From positions 1 to 47,330 of the forward strand of contig JASBSE010000401.1 in assembly GCA_030149115.1 (NCBI GenBank): a stretch of 47,330 nt of DNA. Reading direction: 5' to 3'. The notes below the pieces were generated by a model. The model saw only the letters and a list, made by a program, of their open reading frames with translations, searched no databases and had not been told where the DNA came from. Position numbers and translations under genes: made by a program. Positions within the stretch are counted from its first letter, which is position 1. Each line of letters starts with the position of its first letter. Below are positions 29,361 to 39,869 of this stretch, piece by piece. Origin of the DNA: Winogradskyella sp. GTDB lineage: Bacteria > Bacteroidota > Bacteroidia > Flavobacteriales > Flavobacteriaceae.

Positions 29361-29588
29361 AAAAAAATTTTCAAATATCATTAAAAGATTGACATATCTG
29401 GTCATATTAAAAAAAAGTAAAAGCACTACTACTTTTACCCCTATATAACATTAAAGCATACTAAGGTGAAAATCTTCATTTTAATTACAAGTGATTATTT
29501 GAATTTACCCAAAATAAGGCATTTGGTATTGCTTCAATAAATAACTGTAAAATTCAAGAAGTATGTATCAAAAAATAATCCTTAACTT

Positions 29589-30692
29589 TTAAAACTCTAT
29601 TTGCATAATATCAATACTATCTTCATCACTAGCTACCGGATTATGGTAAAGGGTATAAAGGACGTTCCAAAAATTGCCATCTACAGCTGGACCATAACCA
29701 AACCCTTCAAAATGAGGTCCCAAACCTAATGCATGCCCAACCTCATGTATCACTAAATTGAGCGTGATTTCATTTTGGCATTCTGCAGAGCCAATGTGCA
29801 CGTAAAGAACGGTATTAATGCGGCCTGTAGTGTCATAGAAAGGATCTTCTACTACACGAAATTTAATTACATAAGCACCACCATCCATATCTTCTTGATC
29901 TCCTGAAATCCAAGCATTAGCACCAATAACTATTCCATTAGCATCATACAAACTCCTATTATAAAGTGTGGTACAAATGGCATTTCCATCAATATCATAG
30001 ATTAATTCCTCTTCTTGGGCTACAAGACCAATTACCAGGTTATCGTCATCGAATATATAAGGTGTATCTTCTAATACTTTACCTACTATATTGCCTTGCT
30101 CATCGTAAGCAGATTCTATAAACGGATAATCATAACCAATAATGTTTCCATCATTGTCATATTCTAAATAAACATTTTCGGAAGAGTATTCTGTGTTTTC
30201 TCCGTAATAAGGATAACTGAATGTACCAACGCCTTCTGATACATGGCCACAATCTGTTGCTGGATTTGGTCCTGAAGCTGTACCTTCGCTAAAAATTATT
30301 CCTCTGGAAACTTGGTCGTTAGGTGTTGAGGCTATGCTTGTTCTGTCAAATAAGGTAAACCCCAATTTATCTTCAATAGCATCTAAAGCTTCAACCTCAA
30401 AAGGAACATTATCAAATTTTACAGGTATTAATCCATCATGATCTTTATCCCATCTTTTTAGTAAACCATCGGTTAATTCGGCATATCCACATCCTGTATT
30501 GTTAACATCATCTTGAAAATACCAAGGAAAAGCATAAGTACTTAAATTGGTTGTATTTATGTTTTGCATAATGCCTGCTTCTCCAACAATGTCGGTGTCA
30601 CCACCAGAATTATTGTTATTGTCGTTATTATCATCGTCACCACAAGAATTTAATGTTAAAATTAAGAGTAGTGCAAACCAAAGTTGTAGCTT
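29589..30692 (-). CDS. Metzincin-like zinc metalloprotease, lipoprotein; start codon region disrupted
   Basis: HEVGHALGLGPHFEGFG; the reading frame extends upstream of the called ATG (30569) through LQLWFALLLILTLNSCGDDDNNDNNNN (lipobox + acidic stretch) to a stop at 30693-30695, with no ATG before the lipobox. Confidence 0.65.
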   Translation of the reverse strand, partial: KLQLWFALLLILTLNSCGDDDNNDNNNNSGGDTDIVGEAGIMQNINTTNLSTYAFPWYFQDDVNNTGCGYAELTDGLLKRWDKDHDGLIPVKFDNVPFEVEALDAIEDKLGFTLFDRTSIASTPNDQVSRGIIFSEGTASGPNPATDCGHVSEGVGTFSYPYYGENTEYSSENVYLEYDNDGNIIGYDYPFIESAYDEQGNIVGKVLEDTPYIFDDDNLVIGLVAQEEELIYDIDGNAICTTLYNRSLYDANGIVIGANAWISGDQEDMDGGAYVIKFRVVEDPFYDTTGRINTVLYVHIGSAECQNEITLNLVIHEVGHALGLGPHFEGFGYGPAVDGNFWNVLYTLYHNPVASDEDSIDIMQIEF

Positions 30693-30791
30693 TTATGTTT
30701 TTATATGAGCTAAGAGTAAAAATTCTATTCAACTATATTGAATTACGAAATCTAATTTACTTTGCATAAGTTTCACCACAATAATATTATT

Positions 30792-31424
30792 CTAATAATT
30801 CTTTATATGCTTTTTTAAAGGGTTTTTATTAAACATATTTAACGTTTCTAATCCTTTTACCGACACCAGCCTATGTAAAAATAATGAGTTTAAAAACTTA
30901 AGTGTATTTTGGTTTGTTCCTGGATTGTAGAAAAAACCATCCAAAAAAATAATTTTAGAAATATCATTAAAAGATTCACAAATTTCTTCAGCATTTATAT
31001 CTTTTTTATAAACTCCTTCTAGTTTACCTATTTTGATATTTTCAATAAGAAAAGGTATTACTATAGTATTTTTGTGTTTAACAACATCTAAAAAAATTGT
31101 TGGATAGTATTTTTTTAATTCCCTACCAAAGGAAGCAGATACGTTAAAGGAAAGCTTATTTATATAGTCAAAAAAAAGTATTAATTCTTGTAATGCATTT
31201 TCGCTTATTTGTTTGTTTTCAAAAATTTCTTTTTTTAGTTCTTTTATTTGTAATTCTATAACTTGACGCAACAAATCATCCTTATTTTCAAAATATTTAT
31301 AAATTGTTTTTTTAGAAACACCGCATTTTTTTGCAATATCATCCATTGTGATATGCTGGATCCCATAATTAAAAAACATATTGACTGCTTGTTCTAAAAT
31401 CATTTTTTTTCTATTAAAAGCCAT
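30792..31424 (-). CDS. TetR-family transcriptional regulator
   Basis: HITMDDIAKKCGVSKKTIYKYFENKDDLLRQVI. Confidence 0.93.
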   Translation of the reverse strand: MAFNRKKMILEQAVNMFFNYGIQHITMDDIAKKCGVSKKTIYKYFENKDDLLRQVIELQIKELKKEIFENKQISENALQELILFFDYINKLSFNVSASFGRELKKYYPTIFLDVVKHKNTIVIPFLIENIKIGKLEGVYKKDINAEEICESFNDISKIIFLDGFFYNPGTNQNTLKFLNSLFLHRLVSVKGLETLNMFNKNPLKKHIKNY

Positions 31425-31438
31425 ACTCTATTTTTTTG

Positions 31439-32320
31439 TTATGATAAATTTCCAATCCATCTCCTTTTATATTCATCTTTATATTTTCGTTTCCAACGTC
31501 TATGACTCCAGAGGTAGTTTTCAGGGTTTTTATATATTGACTCTTCTAATTTTTTGGCATAAAATTGTGTGATTAATCCAACTTGATATTGTTCTGAAAA
31601 ATCAAAAAGAGGTGTTATAACAAATTTGTAATAACCTCTATCTAAACGAATAATGTTTGCAAAAAAGGAAGTGGTTTTATTTGATGCCGTATAAAGTTCG
31701 GCTCCACTTAAAAAGGCTGTTTTTTGGTTTAAAAAATTTGTCCAAAAACTTTTTATTGAAATTTTTGGGGTTTGGTCTGCAACTAAAACTAATACATGTG
31801 GATTGTCCTTGAATTTTTCAATCTCTCGTTTTAATTTTTTTGATGAAACCAATTTTGAACCAAATCGACTCCTCATTTGCTTCATTAAGCTATTAAACTT
31901 TTTATTTTTTATGGGTTTGTAAGCAACTATAACATTATCTTCTAATACACTTGAAATATGTAAATTCGCCCATTCCCAATTAAACTGATGCCCCAAATAA
32001 ACATGACAATTTTTCTTTTGAGATATTATGTTTATTAATTCAGAATAATCTACAGAGATCCTGCTATGCAATTCTTCTTTTGATATCGACAAAAGTTTTA
32101 ATGTCTCAATAAAATTATCGCAGAAATTTCTGTAAAATTTTTTCTCAATAATTAGCCTTTCTTTTTTGTTTAGACTGGTAAATGAATTCTTAATGTTTTC
32201 TGATACCGTTTTTCTACGATATTTTACAACATAATACAACAAATAATAACAGACATCTGATATCAGATACAACAGTCTTAACGGTAGAAGTGAAAACGCA
32301 TATGATATTTTGTAAAGCAT
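31439..32320 (-). CDS. LpxL/HtrB-like lipid acyltransferase
   Basis: HVYLGHQFNWEWANLH, VLVADQTPK, FWTNFLNQKTAFLSGAELYT, YLWSHRRWKRK. Confidence 0.88.
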   Translation of the reverse strand: MLYKISYAFSLLPLRLLYLISDVCYYLLYYVVKYRRKTVSENIKNSFTSLNKKERLIIEKKFYRNFCDNFIETLKLLSISKEELHSRISVDYSELINIISQKKNCHVYLGHQFNWEWANLHISSVLEDNVIVAYKPIKNKKFNSLMKQMRSRFGSKLVSSKKLKREIEKFKDNPHVLVLVADQTPKISIKSFWTNFLNQKTAFLSGAELYTASNKTTSFFANIIRLDRGYYKFVITPLFDFSEQYQVGLITQFYAKKLEESIYKNPENYLWSHRRWKRKYKDEYKRRWIGNLS

Positions 32321-32469
32321 ACGTTAGAGTTTAATTTAAAGGTGTATTACATTTATGAAGTATATTTTATGACTAAAACACTTGTTCTTAGAATATTCTA
32401 AAATGATATTTTTACTATTTCTCTTCATATTAAAAATTTAAAAAAGAATTTGTTTTGCTTGTATATAAA

Positions 32470-33705
32470 TCATAACCAGTAAATAACAAAATGAGAAACT
32501 ATTGCTACTACCAAACCTAATAAGAATGTATAGAGCGATATTCTAATAAGTTTGTTTTTTACCTGCAAGATTTGACCTTGATAGTAGAAATCTTTGATCA
32601 TTGATGTGTACAAATAATCTTTATCTTGTAAGAGCTGTAAGAAAGCCCATTCGAAATCACGATAATGCATGTTATGAAAGTTTCCAAAATAGAGTAAGTT
32701 TCCTTTTTTACTTCTTATATCTTCTTCGGTAAAGTTTCCTTGTGTTTTATTAGGTGTTATAGAAATAATAGCAAATGCTATGGATATTAAATTAGTTACC
32801 GCAAAAATGATTGAAGGAATATTTAAAACTACTTCATTAGAAGATTTACCTATAATACCTCCTAATATTAGAGATAGTATAATTGAGTTTATCGTAATCA
32901 TTATACGTGCTTTTCCATCTACCATCTTATTTAAGGTGTAATGGTTTCTTGAGGTATTTCTGAATAAAGTTTGAATGCCTCTATCATCTCTACCCTTAAT
33001 TTTACCTATATCTTTTTTTAACTTTTTAATTTCTTGATCACTAATTTTTAACTCTTTTTGTAAAATTAAATTTGTATGATTTTTGTGATCCTTTCTTTCT
33101 TTTCTTAAAGATTTGTAAAGCTTATCTATTGATGGCTGTACATGGGTTTGACCAAAATGGGTAGTTATTCTATAAGCATCTAAAATACCTATAAGCGTAT
33201 CGTACCAATTGCTTTTAGATAGTTTAAAATCTTTTAAAATCATCTGCTCATACATTTTTTTTAACCTATCTCTTCCTTGATTGCCAGCAAAATCCATGAT
33301 GTTAGCATCTGAAATGATTTTAGACTCTAATAATTTTGTTTCATTAAAAGGAAATGATTCTATAATAATTGTCTTTACTCTATTTACAGTTTCACTATTT
33401 AATTTGAATTTTAATCTAAGACTATCTAATATTTCATTTATTGATGTTTCGCTGTCCTTAAAATTTAATGTATTAGCTTTTGTAGTGGCTTGTTCTATGT
33501 TTAACACATAATTAGCTAGGTATAAACAATCTATATCAATATTTTCAATTTTATCCTCTTTAATTATTGTGTTGATATTTTTTTCAATCCTATACACTCT
33601 ACTAATTGTAGTGTATAAATTTTTATCAGATTCTTTATCTATAATTTCAAAAGTATAATCCTTAATGTTATTTACTATTTGAGATATGTTGGTATTTACT
33701 ATCAT
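32470..33705 (-). CDS. PycTM/DUF5706-type membrane effector fused to a degenerate HD-like domain
   Basis: RNHYTLNKMVDGKARIMITINSIILSLILGG...KGNLLYFGNFHNMHYRDFEWAFLQLLQDKDYLYTSMIKDFYYQGQIL..KNKLIRISLYTF, the DUF5706 pattern; N-terminal half resembles HD domains of this family without the HD residues. Confidence 0.8.
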   Translation of the reverse strand: MIVNTNISQIVNNIKDYTFEIIDKESDKNLYTTISRVYRIEKNINTIIKEDKIENIDIDCLYLANYVLNIEQATTKANTLNFKDSETSINEILDSLRLKFKLNSETVNRVKTIIIESFPFNETKLLESKIISDANIMDFAGNQGRDRLKKMYEQMILKDFKLSKSNWYDTLIGILDAYRITTHFGQTHVQPSIDKLYKSLRKERKDHKNHTNLILQKELKISDQEIKKLKKDIGKIKGRDDRGIQTLFRNTSRNHYTLNKMVDGKARIMITINSIILSLILGGIIGKSSNEVVLNIPSIIFAVTNLISIAFAIISITPNKTQGNFTEEDIRSKKGNLLYFGNFHNMHYRDFEWAFLQLLQDKDYLYTSMIKDFYYQGQILQVKNKLIRISLYTFLLGLVVAIVSHFVIYWL

Positions 33706-33720
33706 AAGATATATACAATA

Positions 33721-35379
33721 TTAAACCGATGATTTACCCTTTTTCAACATTGAAATAACTATGTATATCCCTAGAAATAATGAAATTGTAAAACCTAAAA
33801 AACCTAGAACAGGTATGTTGTAAATTTTAGGGGGCATGTCTGCTAATACTAGTATTGCAGAACCAATTGAAAGTGCTGCTAAAATTATTGCTATTACTAG
33901 ACGATCTACTGTACTTGCAACTAACTCAATACCTTTTATCTTGTGCGATACTTCTATATCGTTCTCTTTAATTTTGTGAACTAGAGATTGTATTTCATTA
34001 GGTAAATCCCCTAGAAGTTCTGAAACATTTTGTAGTCTTTTTATACCTTTAAAAAAGTTATATTTTGGGGAAAGTTTTTTTTGGATAACTTCAATAGCAT
34101 ATGGTTCTATTATTTGATAAACATTAATATTTGGGTTTAATTTTCTACCAATCCCTTCAATTAATGCAATCCCTTTCATTAAAAGATAAACGTAATCAGG
34201 AAACTCTACTTCATTTTGTTTAAATATTTCTTTTAATTTTTTTATAATTACGGTTAAATCAATATTATTTAATGAAGACTCATCCACAATTTCAAAAATT
34301 TGATAAACATCTCGTTCTAATTGTTTTTGATTTTTTACAGAATATGATACCGCTATTTTTTTTAGCGTAGATATTAATTTTTTAGCATCCTTATTTATAA
34401 GATATTGTAAGAAATCTTCGATATGCTCGATATCTGAAGGCATTAACCTTCCCATAATACCAAAATCTATAAAAGAAATCTCTCCTTTGTATGTTACAAA
34501 AATGTTTCCTGGATGTGGGTCTGCATGAAAATAACCATTCTTTAATACTTGTTGCATATACATATCAAAGCCTACCATAGCTACTTGATTAGTATCAAAC
34601 CCTTGATTTTCTAGTGAAGATATGTCCGTAATCTTAATGCCTTCTATAAATTCTAAACACAGAATATTATTATTAGACAAATGCTTAAATGTTTTATGCA
34701 CATACAAGTTTTCATCTTCTTGAAAATCTTTTCTGAAGCGTTCAATATTATCGAATTCTTGCAAGAATGAAAGTTCTGTATGGATTGATTTTTCAAACGT
34801 ATGAACAATTTTATATAAATTTATCTTCTTACTTTCTGCATTATAGTTTTCGAGTATTTTGGCAAGGTCTTTCATTATTAAAAGATCTGCTTCTATTGTT
34901 TCTTGAATTTTTTCTCTTTTTATTTTTAAGACTACTTTTTCTCCTGTTTTTAATTGCGCTTTAAAAACTTGGGATATTGAAGCTGTTGCAAAAGGTTTTT
35001 CATCTATAGATTCAAAAAAATCATCTGGGTTAATTTGTAATTCTTTACCTATTTTTTCTCTTACATTTATAAAATCTTCGCCAGCATTATTTTGAAGTTT
35101 TTTTAATTCTGCGGTAAGTTCAGAGGGTAATAAATCATCTCTATCACTAAATAATTGCCCTAATTTTATATAAGTTGGTCCCAAATCTGAAATAGCCATT
35201 CTAATACGTGCATAAACAGAAAGTGATTTTATTCTATCTATTTTTTCATTTGCATGAATAAATTTCTTAGGTATTATCTTGTCGATACTACTATGTGAAA
35301 TAATATCTTCGAATCCATATTTTGAGAGTACCGAAGCTATTTTAATAGTTCTAGTTATTTTATTAGTATTATTTCCCAT
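33721..35379 (-). CDS. ABC1/UbiB-family atypical kinase
   Basis: LGPTYIKLGQLFSDRDDLLP, PFATASISQVFKA, GYFHADPHPGNIF, SFIDFGIMGRL. Confidence 0.95.
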   Translation of the reverse strand: MGNNTNKITRTIKIASVLSKYGFEDIISHSSIDKIIPKKFIHANEKIDRIKSLSVYARIRMAISDLGPTYIKLGQLFSDRDDLLPSELTAELKKLQNNAGEDFINVREKIGKELQINPDDFFESIDEKPFATASISQVFKAQLKTGEKVVLKIKREKIQETIEADLLIMKDLAKILENYNAESKKINLYKIVHTFEKSIHTELSFLQEFDNIERFRKDFQEDENLYVHKTFKHLSNNNILCLEFIEGIKITDISSLENQGFDTNQVAMVGFDMYMQQVLKNGYFHADPHPGNIFVTYKGEISFIDFGIMGRLMPSDIEHIEDFLQYLINKDAKKLISTLKKIAVSYSVKNQKQLERDVYQIFEIVDESSLNNIDLTVIIKKLKEIFKQNEVEFPDYVYLLMKGIALIEGIGRKLNPNINVYQIIEPYAIEVIQKKLSPKYNFFKGIKRLQNVSELLGDLPNEIQSLVHKIKENDIEVSHKIKGIELVASTVDRLVIAIILAALSIGSAILVLADMPPKIYNIPVLGFLGFTISLFLGIYIVISMLKKGKSSV

Positions 35380-35414
35380 TATGATTTATATGTTTTGTTT
35401 TGCCTATTATAGAT

Positions 35415-36521
35415 TTAACTTGAGCTTTGTGTTGTTTGTGAGACCTTATCTTTAAAAACCAAAGTGCGATGTGGAAACGGTATTTCTATACCTTCTTTAT
35501 CAAAACGTTTTTTAACACTTTCGTAGAGATCACATTTCATTGCAAATGCTTCTTCAAAATTGTTTGCCCAAGCCCAAGCTCTTAAAGTAACCTCAGAATC
35601 ATTTAAACCAATAACACGTACCTTTACTTTTTTTTCATTATTATATTTATCTAATTCACTTCTATTGTCTATCAAATATGGATGGCTTTCACATTCTTCT
35701 CTTATGATATGTTTTGCCAAATCGATGTCGCTGTCATAAGAAATACCTATTTCAATCCATTGACAACACTTGCGTTCCCCTAAATCATAATTGACTAATT
35801 TTTCTTTGTTTATAATGGCATTAGGAATTACTATCATCTTATTTTCATAATCTCTAATTACAGTATGGCGCAATGTAATGTCAGTAACGGTACCTATCAT
35901 GGTTTGATCTACCTTAATAATATCTCCTATCTTAAAAGGCTTAAACGAAACAATAAAAAAACCGCCTATAAGGTTTGCTAGTGCTTCTTGAGAAGCAACT
36001 CCAGCTATAATAGCAATAATACCTGCTCCACTTAAAACGGTTTGAGCTATATCTCTTAATGATGGAAAAGCTAGTATTGCTAATAATGTTCCAAGAAAGT
36101 AAACACAAACAATTGCTACATACCTTAAAAACTTATAACTTGTAGCATCTTGTTGTTGTGCTGTCTTTTCTTTTATTTTTTTAGAAAACCATAATTGCAC
36201 AAAAGAGGCTATTACTAGGGTTAGCACTGCAATAACACCCAAATACAAGACAAGGAAAAAATTGGTTGTGGCCGTCTTATAATGTTCTTCATCGATAAAA
36301 ATAAAAGCAAGAGCCATAATCCCTAAGACGATCCAAAGTGCATTTAAAATACGTTTGGTTAAATGGATTGTTTTTGGGTCTTCATTAGGGTATTTTTTAA
36401 GCGCTAGCTTTTCAAGTTTATTGTGCAATAATTTTGTTAAAAAACGTAAAAACACCACCACAGCAATTACGATAAACATATAAAAAATGGACTGCTTATA
36501 GTTGTTGTAAAATTCTATCAT
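35415..36521 (-). CDS. MscS-family mechanosensitive ion channel
   Basis: GAGIIAIIAGVASQEALANLIGGFFIVSFKPFKIGDII MscS pore/beta domain. Confidence 0.94.
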   Translation of the reverse strand: MIEFYNNYKQSIFYMFIVIAVVVFLRFLTKLLHNKLEKLALKKYPNEDPKTIHLTKRILNALWIVLGIMALAFIFIDEEHYKTATTNFFLVLYLGVIAVLTLVIASFVQLWFSKKIKEKTAQQQDATSYKFLRYVAIVCVYFLGTLLAILAFPSLRDIAQTVLSGAGIIAIIAGVASQEALANLIGGFFIVSFKPFKIGDIIKVDQTMIGTVTDITLRHTVIRDYENKMIVIPNAIINKEKLVNYDLGERKCCQWIEIGISYDSDIDLAKHIIREECESHPYLIDNRSELDKYNNEKKVKVRVIGLNDSEVTLRAWAWANNFEEAFAMKCDLYESVKKRFDKEGIEIPFPHRTLVFKDKVSQTTQSSS

Positions 36522-36566
36522 ATGGTTTTGTTATTATGTCTTAGATAACTTCATAGAATTTTGAAG

Positions 36567-37094
36567 TTATTTTACTATTAATTTTTCTATTACATTTTCG
36601 CCGGTAATAAAATCTTTTCCTGAGAACAAAACATATTTAGCTTTTGTTTTTAGGGAAGTTGAACCTTCTTTAAGTTGAACAAACATGCTATCTAAGTATA
36701 GTTTACACTTGTTTATAGTTACATAAACTCTAGGTTTTTCTTTATCACTAAAAGTGAGATAGAATTTTAACTTTGATGATGCTGCCAAATGCATTTCTAT
36801 AAGATTTGGCGCAATTAATTTCGTAATCATTCCGTAAGCAAATTGCTTTTGAATTTTATTCAATGGTTTTTTAGCACCGTCTTCTGTATAGACTATTCTA
36901 TACTCATTAATTGGATTCTCAGTGCTAATAAAATCTCCTTCCATATTTGCATCATATACATAAGTATTATAGTTATTACTATGTTGTATATAAAAAAGTC
37001 TTGATGCTGTTTTTTCAGGTACTGGGTAATTTTCCTGTGAAAAGAGGATGGAATTAATAAAAAAGCAAAAGAAAAAAGAAAAAAAAGTTTTCAT
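36567..37094 (-). CDS. DUF4833 protein, secreted (copy 2)
   Basis: Likely start MKTFFSFFFCFF (37094); closely similar to 22631-23158. Confidence 0.8.
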   Translation of the reverse strand: MKTFFSFFFCFFINSILFSQENYPVPEKTASRLFYIQHSNNYNTYVYDANMEGDFISTENPINEYRIVYTEDGAKKPLNKIQKQFAYGMITKLIAPNLIEMHLAASSKLKFYLTFSDKEKPRVYVTINKCKLYLDSMFVQLKEGSTSLKTKAKYVLFSGKDFITGENVIEKLIVK

Positions 37095-37131
37095 ACAAAA
37101 TTCTATTTGTTTGTTTTCAATAGAAAATAAA

Positions 37132-37896
37132 TTAATCAAGGAAACGTAACAATTCATTCTTTTTTTCTTTAGCATAAACATACCCAGTCTGGTATATTTC
37201 ATCTGCTTTTTTGAAATCGAAAATTCCATAGTCTCTAATACTTGGTGGTTCTATATATACATCGCATTTATATTTTTGAGTTTCTACAGAGTTGCCAATT
37301 GCTATTTGAACTGTTCTTTCAATAATTTGTTTATAACCTATTTTACCTTCTATGGTGTTTATGCGATTTACATTGACGCCAATGATTTTATCGACTTTAC
37401 CTTCTAAAATATTTACAGGAAAATTATTTAAAATACCACCATCACTAAGGTAGATTCCTTCAAATAAAACAGGTTGAAAAACCAATGGTACACAACAAGA
37501 AGCTTTTACAGCTGTGGCTAATGAACCTTCATTAAAAATTTTTAATTTTCCGTTATTCAAATCTGTTGCTGTGATGAATAATGGAATTTCTAATGACTCC
37601 AACGTTTCCTGAGCAATATGTTTTTTAATTATATTCTCGAATATATCTGTTGAAAATAACCCTACACCTTGTCGTTTAAATAGGCTTGAATAATTAAAGA
37701 ATTTTTCAGATTTTCCTATTTTAAAAATTTGTTTAGGCTCAAAGCCTGCTGCATAAAATGCTCCAACTAAAGCACCTGCGCTTGTACCAGAAATAACAGA
37801 AGGTTTTATGCCTAACTCTGTTAAATACTGTAACACGCCAAGATGTGCCATACCACGAATACCGCCTCCAGAAAGTGCTAAACCTAGTTTACTCAT
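37132..37896 (-). CDS. Patatin-like phospholipase (copy 2)
   Basis: GGGIRG, GTSAG, DGG; similar to 23195-23962. Confidence 0.93.
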   Translation of the reverse strand: MSKLGLALSGGGIRGMAHLGVLQYLTELGIKPSVISGTSAGALVGAFYAAGFEPKQIFKIGKSEKFFNYSSLFKRQGVGLFSTDIFENIIKKHIAQETLESLEIPLFITATDLNNGKLKIFNEGSLATAVKASCCVPLVFQPVLFEGIYLSDGGILNNFPVNILEGKVDKIIGVNVNRINTIEGKIGYKQIIERTVQIAIGNSVETQKYKCDVYIEPPSIRDYGIFDFKKADEIYQTGYVYAKEKKNELLRFLD

Positions 37897-37910
37897 TTTA
37901 TTATTTTAAA

Positions 37911-37942
37911 ACAACCCTTGACGTTTTAATGACAAGGATTGT
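37911..37942 (-). terminator. Putative terminator after the coiled-coil gene
   Basis: ACAACCCTTG/CAAGGATTGT stem with one mismatch, flanked by A/T tracts. Confidence 0.5.
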
Positions 37943-37948
37943 TTTTTA

Positions 37949-38560
37949 TTATAGAGACTTAAACGCTTTTTTTAAATGTTTGTAAGATTGTGCTACTTCT
38001 TTTTTAAAGTTGTCCAACTTTTCTGTAGCCTGTTCTTTTTCCTCATCAAGTTTTGAAGCAAATTCTTTGAATTTTTCGGTAGCTGCTTCCATACTATTCT
38101 TATATTCTTGTGTTAGTTCAACTTTTTTTCCTGATATGTTTTTTTCCAAAAGTTCTAGTTGTAACTTGGATTTTTGAGAAATAGCATTAAATAATTGATT
38201 TGTTCTTTTAGTTTGAGGGCTATTTTTAATACTTTTCTTCGCATCATTAATAGCATTAACAATATTTTTCTTTTGCGTTTCAAAAGCTTCTTTTGAATAA
38301 GTAACATCTTCATCTAAGTGTTCTTCAATTTTTTCTAAATTGTTTTTTATAAACACCTCTGTTTCTTTAAGTTCGTGAGCTAGTTCAATTTTAACTTCAT
38401 GAATATTTTTCTTTAAATCTGCTTTTGCCTTTTTAAATTCATCATTCATTTCTGCTTTACCAAGAGAAACTTGAACCGCTAAATGGTCTAATTCTTGTTG
38501 ATCTTTTATTAGTTTTTCAGCTATTCTTACTCTAATTGGTTTTTGTGATTTTTTTTCCAT
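37949..38560 (-). CDS. Coiled-coil protein, unknown
   Basis: Highly charged heptad-rich ORF, likely start MEKKSQKPIRVRIAEKL. Confidence 0.7.
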   Translation of the reverse strand: MEKKSQKPIRVRIAEKLIKDQQELDHLAVQVSLGKAEMNDEFKKAKADLKKNIHEVKIELAHELKETEVFIKNNLEKIEEHLDEDVTYSKEAFETQKKNIVNAINDAKKSIKNSPQTKRTNQLFNAISQKSKLQLELLEKNISGKKVELTQEYKNSMEAATEKFKEFASKLDEEKEQATEKLDNFKKEVAQSYKHLKKAFKSL

Positions 38561-38588
38561 TTTATTTATTTTTAAGGTTAATCTGTAT

Positions 38589-39869
38589 TTATTTAAAATC
38601 TCCAATTGCTTTTTTATAATTGGCTTCATTAATTCTATAATTTGCCTTAGCATCTATAACGTCTGAATATGCTTGCTGCCAGAGCACTTGAGCTTCTAAA
38701 ACATCTTTTCCTGTTACGGTTCCAGCATCAAAGCGATCTTGATTTAATCTTAAATTTTCATCAGCTTGTTGTAATGATTTTTCTGTAATTTCAACTTTTT
38801 GTATTGCCTGTTGAAGCTCTAAATAGGCATTTTGAATTTGAAGTGACAATAATTCTTCGGTTTCTTCCAATTCTAATTTTTGTGCTTCAACTTTAAATTC
38901 TTGTTCTTTCACTTTTTGCTTTCTGCTTCCCCAATCAAATATGGGTATGTTGACATTTAACAAACCGTAGTAAGAGGTTAAATCATTACTTCCATCTGTG
39001 AAATTAATTTGTTTGCCGTTAGCATAGATTCCGCTTACATTAAGCCCAATTGTTGGCTTTCTATCAGCTTCTAAAATTTTAGATTGTAACTCTTCAATCT
39101 CAACAGCTTTTTTAAGCATTTTTATTTCTGGTCTATTATCAATTGCTGTTGATTGTGAAACTTCATCTAATAAAATAACATTATTACTAATAGTGTCCTT
39201 TACTAAAAAATCTATGTTGGGCATACCTGTTAATTGTGCCATCTTCAGCTTTAGCAGTTTAAGCCCATCATTTGCCTTTGTTAAATCTAGTTCTGCCTGG
39301 TTTAATTGTACTTGTACACGTAAAACATCGTTTTTATATATAATACCGGCATTGTATGAGTTAGTTAAATCTTTTAATAATTTTGTTAATAACGCTTTAT
39401 ATTTATTAGCTAGCTCTACTTTGCTTTTTACATTTATTATTTGCCAATACGTTGTTTCAACATCTAAAAGCACTTCGCTATCTGTTAGTTCTTTTTGTGA
39501 AGTATACAAATCCACTGCTGTAGAACTCATTTTTTTAGCCGTGTTTATTTTACCACCTGCATAAATTACTTGAGTTACTCCTAAAGAGGCGTTTGCGAAA
39601 AACTCTGGCAGTAATGTATTTATTGGGTCTCCAACATGAACTCCCATACCGCTTGCCTCTACGAAGGGTTTGTCTGATGCATAAACCGATGCCTTTGCAG
39701 CTTTAGCTGCTTCAATGGTCTTATCTGCTTTTTTAATTTTTTTATTATTAGATAAGGCCATTGACTTTGCTTCTTCTAAACTCAACAACCTATCTTGGGC
39801 TATAGCCTGGTGAAAAGTGGTGAAAACCAACAAAAAAACTAGTGATAGCGTATATTTATGTGTACTCAT
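38589..39869 (-). CDS. TolC-family outer membrane efflux protein
   Basis: Signal peptide, LLSLEEAKSMALSNNKKIKKA, coiled-coil TolC repeats. Confidence 0.92.
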   Translation of the reverse strand: MSTHKYTLSLVFLLVFTTFHQAIAQDRLLSLEEAKSMALSNNKKIKKADKTIEAAKAAKASVYASDKPFVEASGMGVHVGDPINTLLPEFFANASLGVTQVIYAGGKINTAKKMSSTAVDLYTSQKELTDSEVLLDVETTYWQIINVKSKVELANKYKALLTKLLKDLTNSYNAGIIYKNDVLRVQVQLNQAELDLTKANDGLKLLKLKMAQLTGMPNIDFLVKDTISNNVILLDEVSQSTAIDNRPEIKMLKKAVEIEELQSKILEADRKPTIGLNVSGIYANGKQINFTDGSNDLTSYYGLLNVNIPIFDWGSRKQKVKEQEFKVEAQKLELEETEELLSLQIQNAYLELQQAIQKVEITEKSLQQADENLRLNQDRFDAGTVTGKDVLEAQVLWQQAYSDVIDAKANYRINEANYKKAIGDFK

